NCBI GenBank assembly: GCA_038209365.1 | Contig: JBBQXS010000016.1 | Coordinates: 31,378 to 95,377 of the forward strand | Length of the DNA: 64,000 nucleotides | Origin: DASQHW01 sp038209365 | GTDB lineage: Bacteria > Actinomycetota > Acidimicrobiia > IMCC26256 > PALSA-610 | Direction of reading: 5' to 3' | Shown here: in pieces, positions 1 through 8,665 of the stretch | Numbering within the stretch: the first letter of the stretch is position 1 | Layout: each line of letters begins with the position of its first letter | The notes under the pieces: generated by a model | What the model saw: the letters and a program-made list of their open reading frames with translations, nothing else | Databases searched by the model: none | Told to the model about the DNA's origin: nothing | Made by a program: the position numbers and the translations under genes

Positions 1-30
1 GACCTCGACCGGCGCGTTGTGTTCGGTCAT
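1..30 (-). CDS. Possible start of a gene leaving the window (partial)
   Basis: The first ten codons from an ATG at position 30 read M-T-E-H-N-A-P-V-E-V with strongly GC-rich third positions. A purine-rich AGGGG lies about 8 bases upstream. The rest is outside the window, so no function can be given. The plus strand is also open here and ends in a TGA at 55-57, so a convergent gene end is an alternative. Confidence 0.3.
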   Translation of the reverse strand, partial: MTEHNAPVEV

Positions 31-46
31 CGCGTGGCCCCTGTCG

Positions 47-86
47 GGCGTGTTTGAGGGCGCGTTTTCCGCACCCTACACACGCC
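47..86. repeat. Palindromic intergenic repeat, copy 1 (imperfect)
   Basis: An imperfect inverted repeat whose arms read GGCGTGT...ACACGCC around a short T/C-rich centre. It resembles the better-conserved copies at 3391-3431 and 8620-8660. The right arm contains the stop codon of the downstream-facing aminotransferase, whose last codons GTG TAG are part of the palindrome. It probably acts as a transcription terminator. Confidence 0.55.
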
Positions 87-1401
87 TCCAGGCATCGGTC
101 AGCACACCTCGGAGCACTTGCTCGATGTAATCGAACTCCGATTGGCCGACGATCAACGGCGGCGCGAGCTGCACGACGGGCTCGCCGCGGTCATCCGTCC
201 GACAGATCAGCCCCGCGTCGTACAACGCGGGTGAGATGAAGCCGCGCAACAATCGCTCGGCCTCGTCGTGGTCGAACGTCGCACGAGTGGCTTTGTCCTT
301 CACCAATTCGATGCCGTAGAAATATCCGTCGCCGCGCACGTCCCCGACGATCGGAAGGTCGTGCAGCCGTTCCAGGGTCGCGCGGAACGCGTCCTCGTTC
401 GCGCGCACATGTTGGAGGAGACCTTCGCGTTCGATGAGGTCGAGGTTCGCGAGCGCGACCGCGCAGCTCACCGGGTGGCCGCCGAACGTGATGCCGTGCA
501 GGAACGTGTGGGTGTCTTGCAGGAACGGCTCCACGAGGTACGGCCGCGCGATCATGCCGCCGACCGGGGAGTACCCCGAGGTCATGCCTTTCGCCATCGT
601 GATGATGTCGGGCAGATAGTCGTAGCGCTCGGAGCCGAACCAATGGCCGAGGCGGCCGAAGGCGCAGATCACCTCGTCGGACACGAGCAACACGCCGTAC
701 TGGTCGCAGATCTCGCGCACCCGTTGGAAGTAGCCCGGCGGCGGCGGGAAGCAGCCGCCCGAGTTCTGCACCGGTTCGAGGAACACCGCCGCGACGGTCT
801 CCGGTCCCTCCATCTCGATCGCCAGCGCGATCGCCTCGGCGGGGTCGATGGGCGGCGGGCGGTACGGATTGGTGTTCGGCACTTTGACCGCGCCCGGCAC
901 GAGCGGCTCGAACGGCGCCTTGATCGCGGGAACGCCCGTCAGCGACAGCGCGCCCATCGTGGTGCCGTGATATGCGATGTACCGGCTCAGCACCTTGTAC
1001 CGGCGCGGCTGACCGGTCGTCTGGAAGTACTGCCGGGCGAGCTTCCACGCCGACTCGACGGCCTCGCTGCCGCCCGTCGTGAAGAACACGCGCTCGAGGT
1101 CGCCGGGCGCGAGGTCGGCGAGCCGTTCCGCCAGCTCGATTGCGCGCGGGTGCGCGTAGCTCCACACGGGGAAGTACGCGAGCTCACTCGCCTGCTTGGT
1201 CATGGCCTCGACGAGCTCGGTGCGTCCGTGTCCGACTTGCGAGACGAACAGGCCCGCGAGCCCGTCGAGATACCGCTTGCCGCGGTCGTCGTAGACCCAC
1301 GCGCCCTCGCCGCGCACGATGACCGGGACGTCGTGGTCGCCGGACATGCGCGTGAAGTGCATCCAGAGATGGCGGCGTGCGGTGTCGGAAAGAGTGCCCA
1401 T
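76..1401 (-). CDS. Class III (omega) aminotransferase, probably acting on a diamine or omega-amino acid
   Basis: A 441-residue PLP-dependent class III aminotransferase of the usual family length. The cofactor aspartate sits in the SDEVICAFGR segment and the Schiff-base lysine in IITMAKGMTSG. Further open frame exists upstream, but the ATG at 1401 overlaps the Lrp stop by one base (TGATG), which fixes the start and implies co-transcription. An Lrp regulator, an aldehyde dehydrogenase and GabT lie next to it, which suggests a diamine such as putrescine, or beta-alanine, as amino donor. That substrate is inferred from context only; the fold assignment is secure. Confidence 0.85.
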   Translation of the reverse strand: MGTLSDTARRHLWMHFTRMSGDHDVPVIVRGEGAWVYDDRGKRYLDGLAGLFVSQVGHGRTELVEAMTKQASELAYFPVWSYAHPRAIELAERLADLAPGDLERVFFTTGGSEAVESAWKLARQYFQTTGQPRRYKVLSRYIAYHGTTMGALSLTGVPAIKAPFEPLVPGAVKVPNTNPYRPPPIDPAEAIALAIEMEGPETVAAVFLEPVQNSGGCFPPPPGYFQRVREICDQYGVLLVSDEVICAFGRLGHWFGSERYDYLPDIITMAKGMTSGYSPVGGMIARPYLVEPFLQDTHTFLHGITFGGHPVSCAVALANLDLIEREGLLQHVRANEDAFRATLERLHDLPIVGDVRGDGYFYGIELVKDKATRATFDHDEAERLLRGFISPALYDAGLICRTDDRGEPVVQLAPPLIVGQSEFDYIEQVLRGVLTDAWRRV

Positions 1402-1910
1402 CACGTTCCCCAGGTATAGGTCTGCTTCTCGAGCCGGAGGTACACGAACGTGTCGGTCGAGCGGACGCCGGGGATCGCCCGGATCTGGCCGTTGATCACG
1501 TCGAGGAGGTGCTCGTCGTCCCGCGCGGTGAGCTCGACGAGAAGGTCGTACGCGCCCGAGCAGATCACGACGTACTCGATCTCGTTGCTCGCGGCGAGCT
1601 TGGCTGCGAGCTCGCGCACGTCGCCGTCGACGCGGATGCCGATCATCGCTTGGCGGTGCAGTCCGACGCGCAGCGGGTCGGTGACCGCGACGATCTGCAT
1701 GACGCCCGCGTCGAGGAGCCGTTGCACGCGCTGGCGCACGGCCGCTTCGGACAGCCCGACGGTCTTGGCGATCGTCGTGAACGGTCGCCGGCCGTCGATC
1801 TGGAGCTCGTGGATGATGCCGAGCGACACCTCGTCGAGCAGCGGTTGGTTGCGAATATCGTGGTCGGAAGACGCTTCGACAACGATCTGACGGCCCTGGC
1901 GGCGGTCCAC
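1401..1910 (-). CDS. Lrp/AsnC-family transcriptional regulator
   Basis: A 169-residue regulator. An N-terminal winged HTH (about residues 25-75, with TIAKTVGLSEAAVRQRVQRL) is followed by a RAM ligand-binding/oligomerisation domain. It lies between the aminotransferase, which it overlaps by one base, and the divergent aldehyde dehydrogenase 37 bases away. It therefore probably controls both transcripts in response to an amino acid or amine. The N-terminus is about 15-20 residues longer than typical Lrp proteins, so the true start may be internal. Confidence 0.9.
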   Translation of the reverse strand: MDRRQGRQIVVEASSDHDIRNQPLLDEVSLGIIHELQIDGRRPFTTIAKTVGLSEAAVRQRVQRLLDAGVMQIVAVTDPLRVGLHRQAMIGIRVDGDVRELAAKLAASNEIEYVVICSGAYDLLVELTARDDEHLLDVINGQIRAIPGVRSTDTFVYLRLEKQTYTWGT

Positions 1911-1947
1911 CTGCGAATACTAGGGTCGCAGTGACAGGAGGTGCCAG

Positions 1948-3372
1948 ATGGAGAAGGTCACGAATTTCGTCAACGGCAAGGCTGCCGAGACCCGCGACGG
2001 CGAAACGACGCCGCTGGTCGACCCGTGCACGGGCACGGAGTACGGCGCCGCCGCAAGGTCGGGCGCGGCCGACATCGACGACGCGGTCGGCGCGGCGAGC
2101 GCCGCGTTCGACGGTTGGGCCGCGGCGACGCCGTCGGATCGCGGCCGGGCGTTGCTGCGCATCGCCGACGCGATCGAGGCCGATGCCGCACGGTTCATCG
2201 ACGCCGATTGCCGGAGCACCGGCAAGCCGAAGGCACGGATGGCGGCAGACGAGATCCCGCCGATGGTCGACCAGTTGCGGTTCTTCGCGGGCGCGGCGCG
2301 CATGCTCGAGGGCCGGGGCGCGGCGGAATACATGGCCGGCCACACGTCGTACGTCCGGCGGGAGCCGATCGGTGTGTGCGCGCAGATCAGCCCGTGGAAC
2401 TACCCGCTGATGATGGCGGTGTGGAAGGTCGCGCCCGCGTTGGCCGCCGGGAACACGGTGGTGCTCAAGCCCGCGGAGACGACGCCCGCGACGTCAGTCA
2501 TGCTCGCCGAGCTCGCGGCGGAGTTCCTGCCGCCCGGCGTGATGAACGTCGTGTGCGGTGATCGCGAGACCGGTCGCGCGTTGGTCGCGCACCCCGGACC
2601 GCGCCTCGTGTCGGTGACCGGCTCTGTGCGCGCCGGTATGGAAATCGCGGCATCGGCGGCGAGCGACTTGAAGCGCGTGCACCTCGAGCTGGGCGGCAAC
2701 GCGCCGGCGATCGTGTGTGACGACGCCGACGTCGAGGCCGCGGCGGAGGGCATCGCGATGGCCGGCTTCTACAACGCGGGCCAGGACTGCACCGCGGCGA
2801 CGCGCGTGATCGCGGGCGCGGCGGTGTACGACCGTCTGGTCGAGCTGCTGGTGGAACACGCGGCCGGCAAGGTCGTCGGTGGCCTCGACACGGCCGATGC
2901 CGACCTCGGCCCGCTGAACAGCGCGACCCAGCTGGACCGCGTGACCGGATACGTGGGCCGCATCCCCGACCGGGCGGAGGTGCTCACCGGCGGCGCGCAG
3001 TCCGGGAACACAGGCTTCTTCTACATGCCGACCGTGATCACGGGTGTCGCCCAGGAAGACGAGATCGTGCAGCAGGAAGTGTTCGGACCGGTGATCACCG
3101 TGCAGCGTTTCACCGACGAGGCCGACGCGATCGCGTGCGCGAACGGCGTCGAATACGGGCTCTCGTCGAGTGTGTGGACGCGCGATCACGGTGCCGCGAT
3201 GCGCTTCTCGAACGCGCTCGAGTTCGGATGCGTGTGGGTCAACACGCACATTCCGCTGGTCGCGGAGATGCCGCACGGCGGCTTCAAGCATTCGGGTTAC
3301 GGCAAGGACCTTTCGATGTACGGGCTCGAGGACTACACCCGCGTCAAACACGTCATGTCCGCCATCACGTGA
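1948..3372 (+). CDS. NAD(P)-dependent aldehyde dehydrogenase, aminobutyraldehyde/betaine-aldehyde type
   Basis: A 474-residue aldehyde dehydrogenase with the full family signature: the SPWNYPL cofactor region, the catalytic-base glutamate in LELGGNAP, and the catalytic cysteine in NAGQDCTAATR. The NAGQDC context is typical of gamma-aminobutyraldehyde and betaine aldehyde dehydrogenases. Together with the two flanking aminotransferases, it would oxidise the aminoaldehyde made by the first enzyme to an omega-amino acid. AGGAGG precedes the ATG. It is divergent from the Lrp gene and shares its regulatory region. Confidence 0.88.
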   Translation: MEKVTNFVNGKAAETRDGETTPLVDPCTGTEYGAAARSGAADIDDAVGAASAAFDGWAAATPSDRGRALLRIADAIEADAARFIDADCRSTGKPKARMAADEIPPMVDQLRFFAGAARMLEGRGAAEYMAGHTSYVRREPIGVCAQISPWNYPLMMAVWKVAPALAAGNTVVLKPAETTPATSVMLAELAAEFLPPGVMNVVCGDRETGRALVAHPGPRLVSVTGSVRAGMEIAASAASDLKRVHLELGGNAPAIVCDDADVEAAAEGIAMAGFYNAGQDCTAATRVIAGAAVYDRLVELLVEHAAGKVVGGLDTADADLGPLNSATQLDRVTGYVGRIPDRAEVLTGGAQSGNTGFFYMPTVITGVAQEDEIVQQEVFGPVITVQRFTDEADAIACANGVEYGLSSSVWTRDHGAAMRFSNALEFGCVWVNTHIPLVAEMPHGGFKHSGYGKDLSMYGLEDYTRVKHVMSAIT

Positions 3373-3390
3373 GGTAGGGGACCGCGGGAT

Positions 3391-3431
3391 GGGCGTGTGT
3401 GAGGTGCGGAAAACGCACCTCACACAAGCCC
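3391..3431. repeat. Palindromic repeat, copy 2, bidirectional terminator
   Basis: Two 18-base arms (3391-3408 and 3414-3431) around a GAAAA centre, with one mismatched pair. The core arm reads GTGTGTGAGGTGCG. It lies exactly between the convergent aldehyde dehydrogenase and gabT stops, where a bidirectional terminator is expected. It is closely similar to the copy at 8620-8660. Confidence 0.75.
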
Positions 3432-3444
3432 CCTCCTCGTCTCG

Positions 3445-4740
3445 TCACACCTTGAGGATCGCGGTGTGGAGGATGTCGAGGGCTTCGTCGAGGAGGTCGT
3501 GCGCCAGCACGAGCGGGGGGAGCAGGCGCACGACGTTGCCATGCGTGCCTGCGGTGAGGATCAGCACCCCGGCTTCGTGACACGCGGCCGTGATCCGCTT
3601 GGCGCGGTCGGCGTCGGGGCTGCCGTCCTCGTGCACGAGCTCGACGGCCACCATCGCACCCCGGCCCCGCACGTCGCCCACACCGGTCGCGGCGTCCTGC
3701 GCGGCACGCAGCTGCTCGAGCATGCGGTCACCGAGCTCCCGGGCGCGTGCGTTGAGCTCTTCCCGCTCGATCACGTCGATGGCGGCGAGCGCGGCCGCGC
3801 ACGACACGGGATTGCCGCCGAAGGTGCTGCCCAGCCCGCCGACGTGCACGGCGTCCATGATCTCGGCGCGTCCGGTCACGCCCGCGACCGGCATGCCGCC
3901 GCCGAGCCCTTTCGCGGTCGCGACGAGATCGGGCACGACGCCCTCGTGCTCGCACGCGAACCACGCACCGGTACGGCCGAAGCCGGTCTGCACCTCGTCG
4001 GCGACGAACAGCACGCCGCGTTCAGCGCACCAATGCGCCAGGCCTTCCATCCAGCCTGCTTCCGGCACCACGAACCCGCCCTCGCCGGCGATCGGCTCGA
4101 CGACCACGCACGCGATCTGACCGGGATCGACACTCGCCTCGATCCACGCCAGTGTCTCGGCCAGCCTCCCGGTACCGCGGAACGGATATGAGAACGGGGC
4201 CCGGTAGATCTCGGGTGCATACGGGCCGAACGACTTCTTGTACGGCGACACCTTGGCGGTGAGCGACAGGCCGAGCAGCGTGCGGCCGTGAAACGCCTGG
4301 TCGAACGCGATGACGGCCGGCCGACCGGTCGCCGCGCGCGCGATCTTCACGGTGTTCTCGACGGCTTCCGCGCCCGAGTTCACGAGCATCGACCGCTTCT
4401 CGTGCGCGCCCGGGGTCAATTCGTTCAACGCTTCGCACACCGCGACGTAGGCCTCGTACGGCGTCACCTGGAAGCACGTGTGCAAGAACCTGCCGGCCTG
4501 ACGAGTGATCGCCTCGACGACGGCCGGATGCGCGTGCCCGACGTTCACGACCGCGATGCCCGCTCCGAGGTCGATCAGGCGGTTGCCGTCGACGTCCTCG
4601 ACGATCCCGCCCTGGGCGTCGGCGACGAAGACGGGCAGCGTCGTGCCGACCGCGTCGGGGATCGCGCGGGTGCGTCGTGCCCAGAGCTCGCGCGAGCGCG
4701 GGCCGGGGATCTCCGTGCGCAGGTTCCGCCGTTGTTCCAC
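3445..4740 (-). CDS. gabT: 4-aminobutyrate aminotransferase
   Basis: A 431-residue class III aminotransferase. It transfers the amino group of GABA to 2-oxoglutarate, giving succinate semialdehyde. The sequence closely follows actinobacterial GabT: an N-terminal EIPGPRSREL segment, VNSGAEAVENTVKIAR, ADEVQTGFGRTG with the cofactor Asp, and TAKGLGGGMPV with the PLP lysine. The frame is open far upstream, but homology and the divergent lipoprotein gene point to the GTG at 4740. With the aldehyde dehydrogenase and first aminotransferase it could complete conversion of putrescine to succinate semialdehyde. No succinate-semialdehyde dehydrogenase is obvious unless the neighbouring enzyme doubles. 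Confidence 0.9.
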   Translation of the reverse strand: MEQRRNLRTEIPGPRSRELWARRTRAIPDAVGTTLPVFVADAQGGIVEDVDGNRLIDLGAGIAVVNVGHAHPAVVEAITRQAGRFLHTCFQVTPYEAYVAVCEALNELTPGAHEKRSMLVNSGAEAVENTVKIARAATGRPAVIAFDQAFHGRTLLGLSLTAKVSPYKKSFGPYAPEIYRAPFSYPFRGTGRLAETLAWIEASVDPGQIACVVVEPIAGEGGFVVPEAGWMEGLAHWCAERGVLFVADEVQTGFGRTGAWFACEHEGVVPDLVATAKGLGGGMPVAGVTGRAEIMDAVHVGGLGSTFGGNPVSCAAALAAIDVIEREELNARARELGDRMLEQLRAAQDAATGVGDVRGRGAMVAVELVHEDGSPDADRAKRITAACHEAGVLILTAGTHGNVVRLLPPLVLAHDLLDEALDILHTAILKV

Positions 4741-4804
4741 GGTGCCACGCGTACTGCAAACGCTCGCCGGGCGCAACCACACCGGCCGGTGCGAGACTGC
4801 GAAA

Positions 4805-6937
4805 GTGCGGACGCAATGGTTCTGTGGCGTGTTCGTGGCGATTGCCATGCTGTTCGGTGCCGGCGCGTGCAGCTCGGACAACAAGGGAGCGCGCAGCAAG
4901 CCTGGGAAGGACGCGACCGTGAACGTTGACGCCGACATCGACGCCCGCCAGCGCGCGTACCTCGATGTCGCGACGCAATCGCTCGCGCCGGGCGATGCGC
5001 TCAGCGTCCTCGCGCACTTCGAGCGAGCGGCTCGTGACCCGCAGTTCGAATTCGACCCGGCAGCCGTCACGCCCGAGGCGTTCGCATCGACGTTCGAGGC
5101 CATCGACTCCTTCGACGACACGACCGACTTCGACGTCCTTTACATGATCAACCTTTGGTACGCGTACGGCGACAAGCTGCCGGCCGCGACTCGGGATGCG
5201 ATGGCGAAGCGCTTCCAGGCGTTCAAGTACTGGTACACCGAGCCGACGCCCAAGGGCATCGTCGACAACAAGTACTACTGGTCCGAGAACCACCGCATCA
5301 TCTACCACGTCGACGAATACCTCGCCGGCCTTGCGTTCAAGGACGCGACCTTCACGAACGACGGCCGCACCGGTGCCGCACACGCAGAGACGGCGAAGAA
5401 GCGCATCCTCCAGTGGCTCGAGGAGAAGGTGCGCTTCGGCTTCACCGAATGGCACTCCGACGTCTATTACCAAAAGGACGTCACGCCGCTGCTCACGCTC
5501 GTCGAGTTCGCACCCGACCCGGACCTCGCGAACCGGGCGGCGATGGTGCTCGATCTCTTCCTGCTCGACATCGGCCTCCACTTGCACAAGGGCGACTTCG
5601 GCGCGACGCACGGCCGCTCGTACATGAAGGACAAGAGCATCGCCACCGACCAGAACACGTTCACGTTCTCGAAGCTGTTGTTCGACGACACCACGCTGCC
5701 GTATGAGCCCGGCGCCGACCCCGGCGGCACGCTGTTCGCCCGGGCAAAGAAGTACGCCCTTCCCCCGGTGATCCGTGCCATCGCAAAGGACGACACGCCG
5801 ATGGTCGACCAGGAGCACATGAACGTGCCACTCGACCCGAAGGAACCGGTCGTGTCCGACCCCGAGCCACCGTTCGGCATCTCCTACGACGATCCGGAGA
5901 ACGTGCCGTTCTGGTGGGAGCGGGGAGCGCAAACCGCGTGGCAGACCGTGCCGCTCACGATTCGCGCGCTCGACAAGCACGAGCTCTGGGACAGCCAGTT
6001 CTACAAGGCGTTCAAACCGCTGCGCGACGCGGTCGGCAACGACATGCAAAACGCGCGCAATCTCGCCCAGCAACTGTCACCGGTGCTCGCGTTCGCGTTG
6101 CTGAGCGAAGTGCACTCGTACACCTATCGCGACCGAAACGTCATGCTCTCCACCGCCCAGGACTACCGGCCGGGCGTGTTCGCCGAGCAGGAACACGCGT
6201 GGCAAGCGACGCTCGACGAGAAGGCGATCGTGTTCACGACGCATCCCAAGAACGAGCCGCAACAGGGCACGGAGTGGCCCGACGACGACGGCTACTGGAC
6301 GGGTACCGGGTCCATCCCGCGTTCTGCGCAGTACCGCACGGTCGGTATCCACATCTACAGTCCGCAGTTCGAGCCGATGGGGCCACCGTTCGACGCGTTC
6401 TCGTACCTCGCCTACACGCACGCCTACTTCCCGCAGGAATATTTCGACGAGGTGCGCCAGGTGGGCAACTGGACGTTCGGCCGCAAGGGCGACGGCTACG
6501 TCGCGCTCTGGTCGGAGCGCGCGCCCGAGTGGCGCACGCACGATCCGGCGAAGGTGTTTACGCACGGGTTGACCAAGCCGTTCGACCTCGTTGCCAAGGG
6601 CGGTCCCGACAACGTATGGATCGTCGAGGTGGGCGACGCGGCCAAGTGGAAGACGTTCGACGCGTTCCGCCGCGCAATCACCGACGCGCCGGTGAAGGTC
6701 GCGGCCGGCGCCGAGCACGCCGTCGACTACACGTCACCGACCGAGGGCCGCATGACGTTCGGGTTCTCGAAGCCCTTTACCGTTGCCGGGAAGGGCATCG
6801 ACCTGCATCCTGCGTCCCGGCTCGACAATCCGTATGTGCACGTGCCGTTCGAGGGGAAGCGTTACGACGTAAGGGCCGGCGACACGTCGCTGCTCCTCGA
6901 CTTCGACGCCTGGACGCGCAAGGTCGGCGGTGGATGA
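4805..6937 (+). CDS. Large exported lipoprotein of unknown function
   Basis: A 710-residue protein starting at GTG 4805. It has a short signal peptide ending in a lipobox (FGAGAC, cysteine near residue 18), so it should be lipid-anchored outside the membrane. The mature part is rich in aromatic and acidic residues and has conserved-looking stretches such as WSENHRIIYHVDEY and FGATHGRSYM. The WSENH pattern and mostly helical first half recall alpha/alpha-toroid polysaccharide lyases, but I cannot assign a family. It is divergent from gabT by 64 bases and overlaps the next gene by 8 bases. Confidence 0.8.
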   Translation: MRTQWFCGVFVAIAMLFGAGACSSDNKGARSKPGKDATVNVDADIDARQRAYLDVATQSLAPGDALSVLAHFERAARDPQFEFDPAAVTPEAFASTFEAIDSFDDTTDFDVLYMINLWYAYGDKLPAATRDAMAKRFQAFKYWYTEPTPKGIVDNKYYWSENHRIIYHVDEYLAGLAFKDATFTNDGRTGAAHAETAKKRILQWLEEKVRFGFTEWHSDVYYQKDVTPLLTLVEFAPDPDLANRAAMVLDLFLLDIGLHLHKGDFGATHGRSYMKDKSIATDQNTFTFSKLLFDDTTLPYEPGADPGGTLFARAKKYALPPVIRAIAKDDTPMVDQEHMNVPLDPKEPVVSDPEPPFGISYDDPENVPFWWERGAQTAWQTVPLTIRALDKHELWDSQFYKAFKPLRDAVGNDMQNARNLAQQLSPVLAFALLSEVHSYTYRDRNVMLSTAQDYRPGVFAEQEHAWQATLDEKAIVFTTHPKNEPQQGTEWPDDDGYWTGTGSIPRSAQYRTVGIHIYSPQFEPMGPPFDAFSYLAYTHAYFPQEYFDEVRQVGNWTFGRKGDGYVALWSERAPEWRTHDPAKVFTHGLTKPFDLVAKGGPDNVWIVEVGDAAKWKTFDAFRRAITDAPVKVAAGAEHAVDYTSPTEGRMTFGFSKPFTVAGKGIDLHPASRLDNPYVHVPFEGKRYDVRAGDTSLLLDFDAWTRKVGGG

Positions 6938-7340
6938 CGCGATGATGCGACAGCGCGTGCGTGACGCGCGTGTCGCCCGCCTCGCCACCGTCACGTCCGC
7001 GGGGCGGCCGCACGTCGTCCCGTGCTGCTTCGTGCTCGGCGGCGACGGTGAGGTCGTGTACTCGGCCGTGGACGGCAAGCCCAAGTCGACACTCGAGCTC
7101 CGCCGCCTCGCCAACATCCGCGCGAACCCGCATGCGTCTCTGCTGATCGACCACTACGCCGACGACTGGTCGGCACTGTGGTGGGTCCGCGTCGACGGGT
7201 CGGCTCGCGTGATCACCGAAGGTGCCGAGCGCGACCGCGCGATCGCCACGCTCACGACCAAGTACCCCCAGTACGTGCAGTCGCCGCCCGCGGGCGCGGT
7301 CGTTGCCATCGACGTCTTGCACTGGCGCGCCTGGCCGTGA
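6930..7340 (+). CDS. PPOX-class F420-dependent oxidoreductase (TIGR03668/Rv0121-like)
   Basis: A 136-residue split-barrel flavin/deazaflavin-binding protein. The N-terminal pattern VARLATVTSAGRPHVVPCCFV and the SALWWVRVDG strand are typical of the small actinobacterial PPOX group that uses coenzyme F420; the physiological substrate is not known. The start at 6930 overlaps the lipoprotein stop by 8 bases, suggesting coupling, but ATGs at 6942 and 6945 are alternatives. It ends four bases before the convergent hotdog gene. Confidence 0.8.
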   Translation: MDDAMMRQRVRDARVARLATVTSAGRPHVVPCCFVLGGDGEVVYSAVDGKPKSTLELRRLANIRANPHASLLIDHYADDWSALWWVRVDGSARVITEGAERDRAIATLTTKYPQYVQSPPAGAVVAIDVLHWRAWP

Positions 7341-7344
7341 GTGG

Positions 7345-8136
7345 TCAGGCGCGACGCGGTTCGTAGATCGCGGTGTGGTGGACGTGTGTGACCGGCCGCT
7401 CATCCACCGCCACGAGGACGTCGAGCGAGACGAACTTGTGACCGCTGCGTTCCCACACGCGTGCGACCCGTCCTCTGGTGGACACCACGTCGTCGTCGCG
7501 CACCAGCCCGAAGTTCGTGACGTCGCTCTCGACGTGGATCCACGGACCGAGCTCGACGTTCGCGGCGAGCAGCCGGTTGGCGCGCCGCAACAGCCATCCC
7601 GGATGCGCAATGCCTTCGTCCTCGTAGATGGGCAGGCGCTCGCCGATCTCGTCGAGGTAGTTCTTTGCCGCGGCCGCGTCGAATCGCTTGGTCACGGTGC
7701 CGAGCGGGTCGGCGCCCGCGAGCACGGCGGCCGACGCGGGCCGCCGCGGCTGGGGGAGGGGAGCGACGCGAAACGCGCTGCTGTCGACCGGCGGCCGCGC
7801 CCCGGCGGACAGCGCGGTGGCTTCGGCGCACAGCTCGCCGGTGTCGTCGTGCAATGCGAGCTCCAGCGCGCCGTTGTCGTTGCCGGCGAGCCTGGTCGTG
7901 ACCGACACGTCCCGCCCGTCGTACACCGGTCGCCGCAAGCGCACGTGCATGCTTCCGCAGGAGAGCCAGTCGCGCCCGAAGTGCCGGACGACCGGATGCG
8001 TCATGTACGCGTACACTTCGACGCCGGAAACCAGTCCGCCGGCGAACCCGTAGTCCTTCGCGACCGCGTCGTCATGGATCTTGTTCGCGGAGGTCGTCGC
8101 CATGTTGTGCGCGCGCACTCGGTACCCCTCGACCAT
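7345..8136 (-). CDS. Double-hotdog, MaoC-like acyl dehydratase family protein
   Basis: A 263-residue protein with two hotdog-like halves. The N-terminal segment ANKIHDDAVAKDYGFAGGLVSG resembles the substrate-binding stretch of MaoC-type (R)-hydratases. The second half (from about residue 130) is a weaker hotdog-like repeat. It might hydrate or dehydrate acyl-CoA thioesters, but the catalytic Asp/His pair is not clear enough to say so. It is transcribed alone, convergent with the PPOX gene. Confidence 0.65.
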   Translation of the reverse strand: MVEGYRVRAHNMATTSANKIHDDAVAKDYGFAGGLVSGVEVYAYMTHPVVRHFGRDWLSCGSMHVRLRRPVYDGRDVSVTTRLAGNDNGALELALHDDTGELCAEATALSAGARPPVDSSAFRVAPLPQPRRPASAAVLAGADPLGTVTKRFDAAAAKNYLDEIGERLPIYEDEGIAHPGWLLRRANRLLAANVELGPWIHVESDVTNFGLVRDDDVVSTRGRVARVWERSGHKFVSLDVLVAVDERPVTHVHHTAIYEPRRA

Positions 8137-8277
8137 CCGCGCAGCCTCCCACGGATGGAGTTTTGGCTGTCACCCGGCGCGAGCGCGCTTGAACAGTCCG
8201 TCCGGAACATGCGGCGAGAGCGGCTTGTGTGCCCAATGTCCGGCATTCCACGCTCGCATGCCGGGTACGCCTGGTGG

Positions 8278-8610
8278 ATGACATACGAACGTGAACCCAA
8301 CACACCCGGACCATCACCCGCACTGAACGATGCGCCGGTGGTCGACACGCAACTCCAGCCCGTCGGCAGAGTCACGGACGTGTTGTTCGACGACCGTGAG
8401 TTCTCACCGCGCTGGGCCGTGGTGAAAACCGGGTTCTTCGGTGGCGAGCGTTTCGTCCCACTGCAGAATGCATATCTCGACGACGCGGGCCGTCTCGTCG
8501 TGCCGTTCGACAAGACGAGCATCAAGCGTGCGCCGAAGACGCGCGGCGACCATGTGGTGTCGCCCGAGATCGCCAAGGAGCTGCGCGACTACTACGGCAT
8601 CGCGGCCTGA
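8278..8610 (+). CDS. PRC-barrel domain protein
   Basis: A 110-residue protein dominated by one PRC-barrel domain (PVVDTQLQPVGRVTDVLFDD, RWAVVKTGFFGGERFVPL, LVVPFDKTSIKRAP). PRC-barrels are small beta-barrel modules found in RNA-processing, photosynthetic and stress proteins; the role here is unknown. The ATG at 8278 is chosen because the domain begins soon after. An upstream in-frame ATG at 8236 would add 14 residues without domain similarity. It ends just before the palindromic repeat at 8620. Confidence 0.7.
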   Translation: MTYEREPNTPGPSPALNDAPVVDTQLQPVGRVTDVLFDDREFSPRWAVVKTGFFGGERFVPLQNAYLDDAGRLVVPFDKTSIKRAPKTRGDHVVSPEIAKELRDYYGIAA

Positions 8611-8619
8611 CGCCCTGAC

Positions 8620-8660
8620 AGGCGTGTGTGAGGTGCGAAAATCGCACCTCACACACGCCT
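8620..8660. repeat. Palindromic repeat, copy 3 (perfect), bidirectional terminator
   Basis: Two perfectly complementary 19-base arms (8620-8638 and 8642-8660) around an AAA centre. It lies between the convergent PRC-barrel and gyrB-like stops, six bases before the latter. The arm shares a run of at least 14 identical bases with copy 2. The strong stem suggests a terminator for both directions. Confidence 0.8.
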
Positions 8661-8665
8661 CACTC

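Noticed and set aside
76..2343. A 755-codon frame that extends the aminotransferase far upstream
   Set aside because: The upstream part runs antisense to the Lrp and aldehyde dehydrogenase genes and has no family features; the aminotransferase begins cleanly at 1401.
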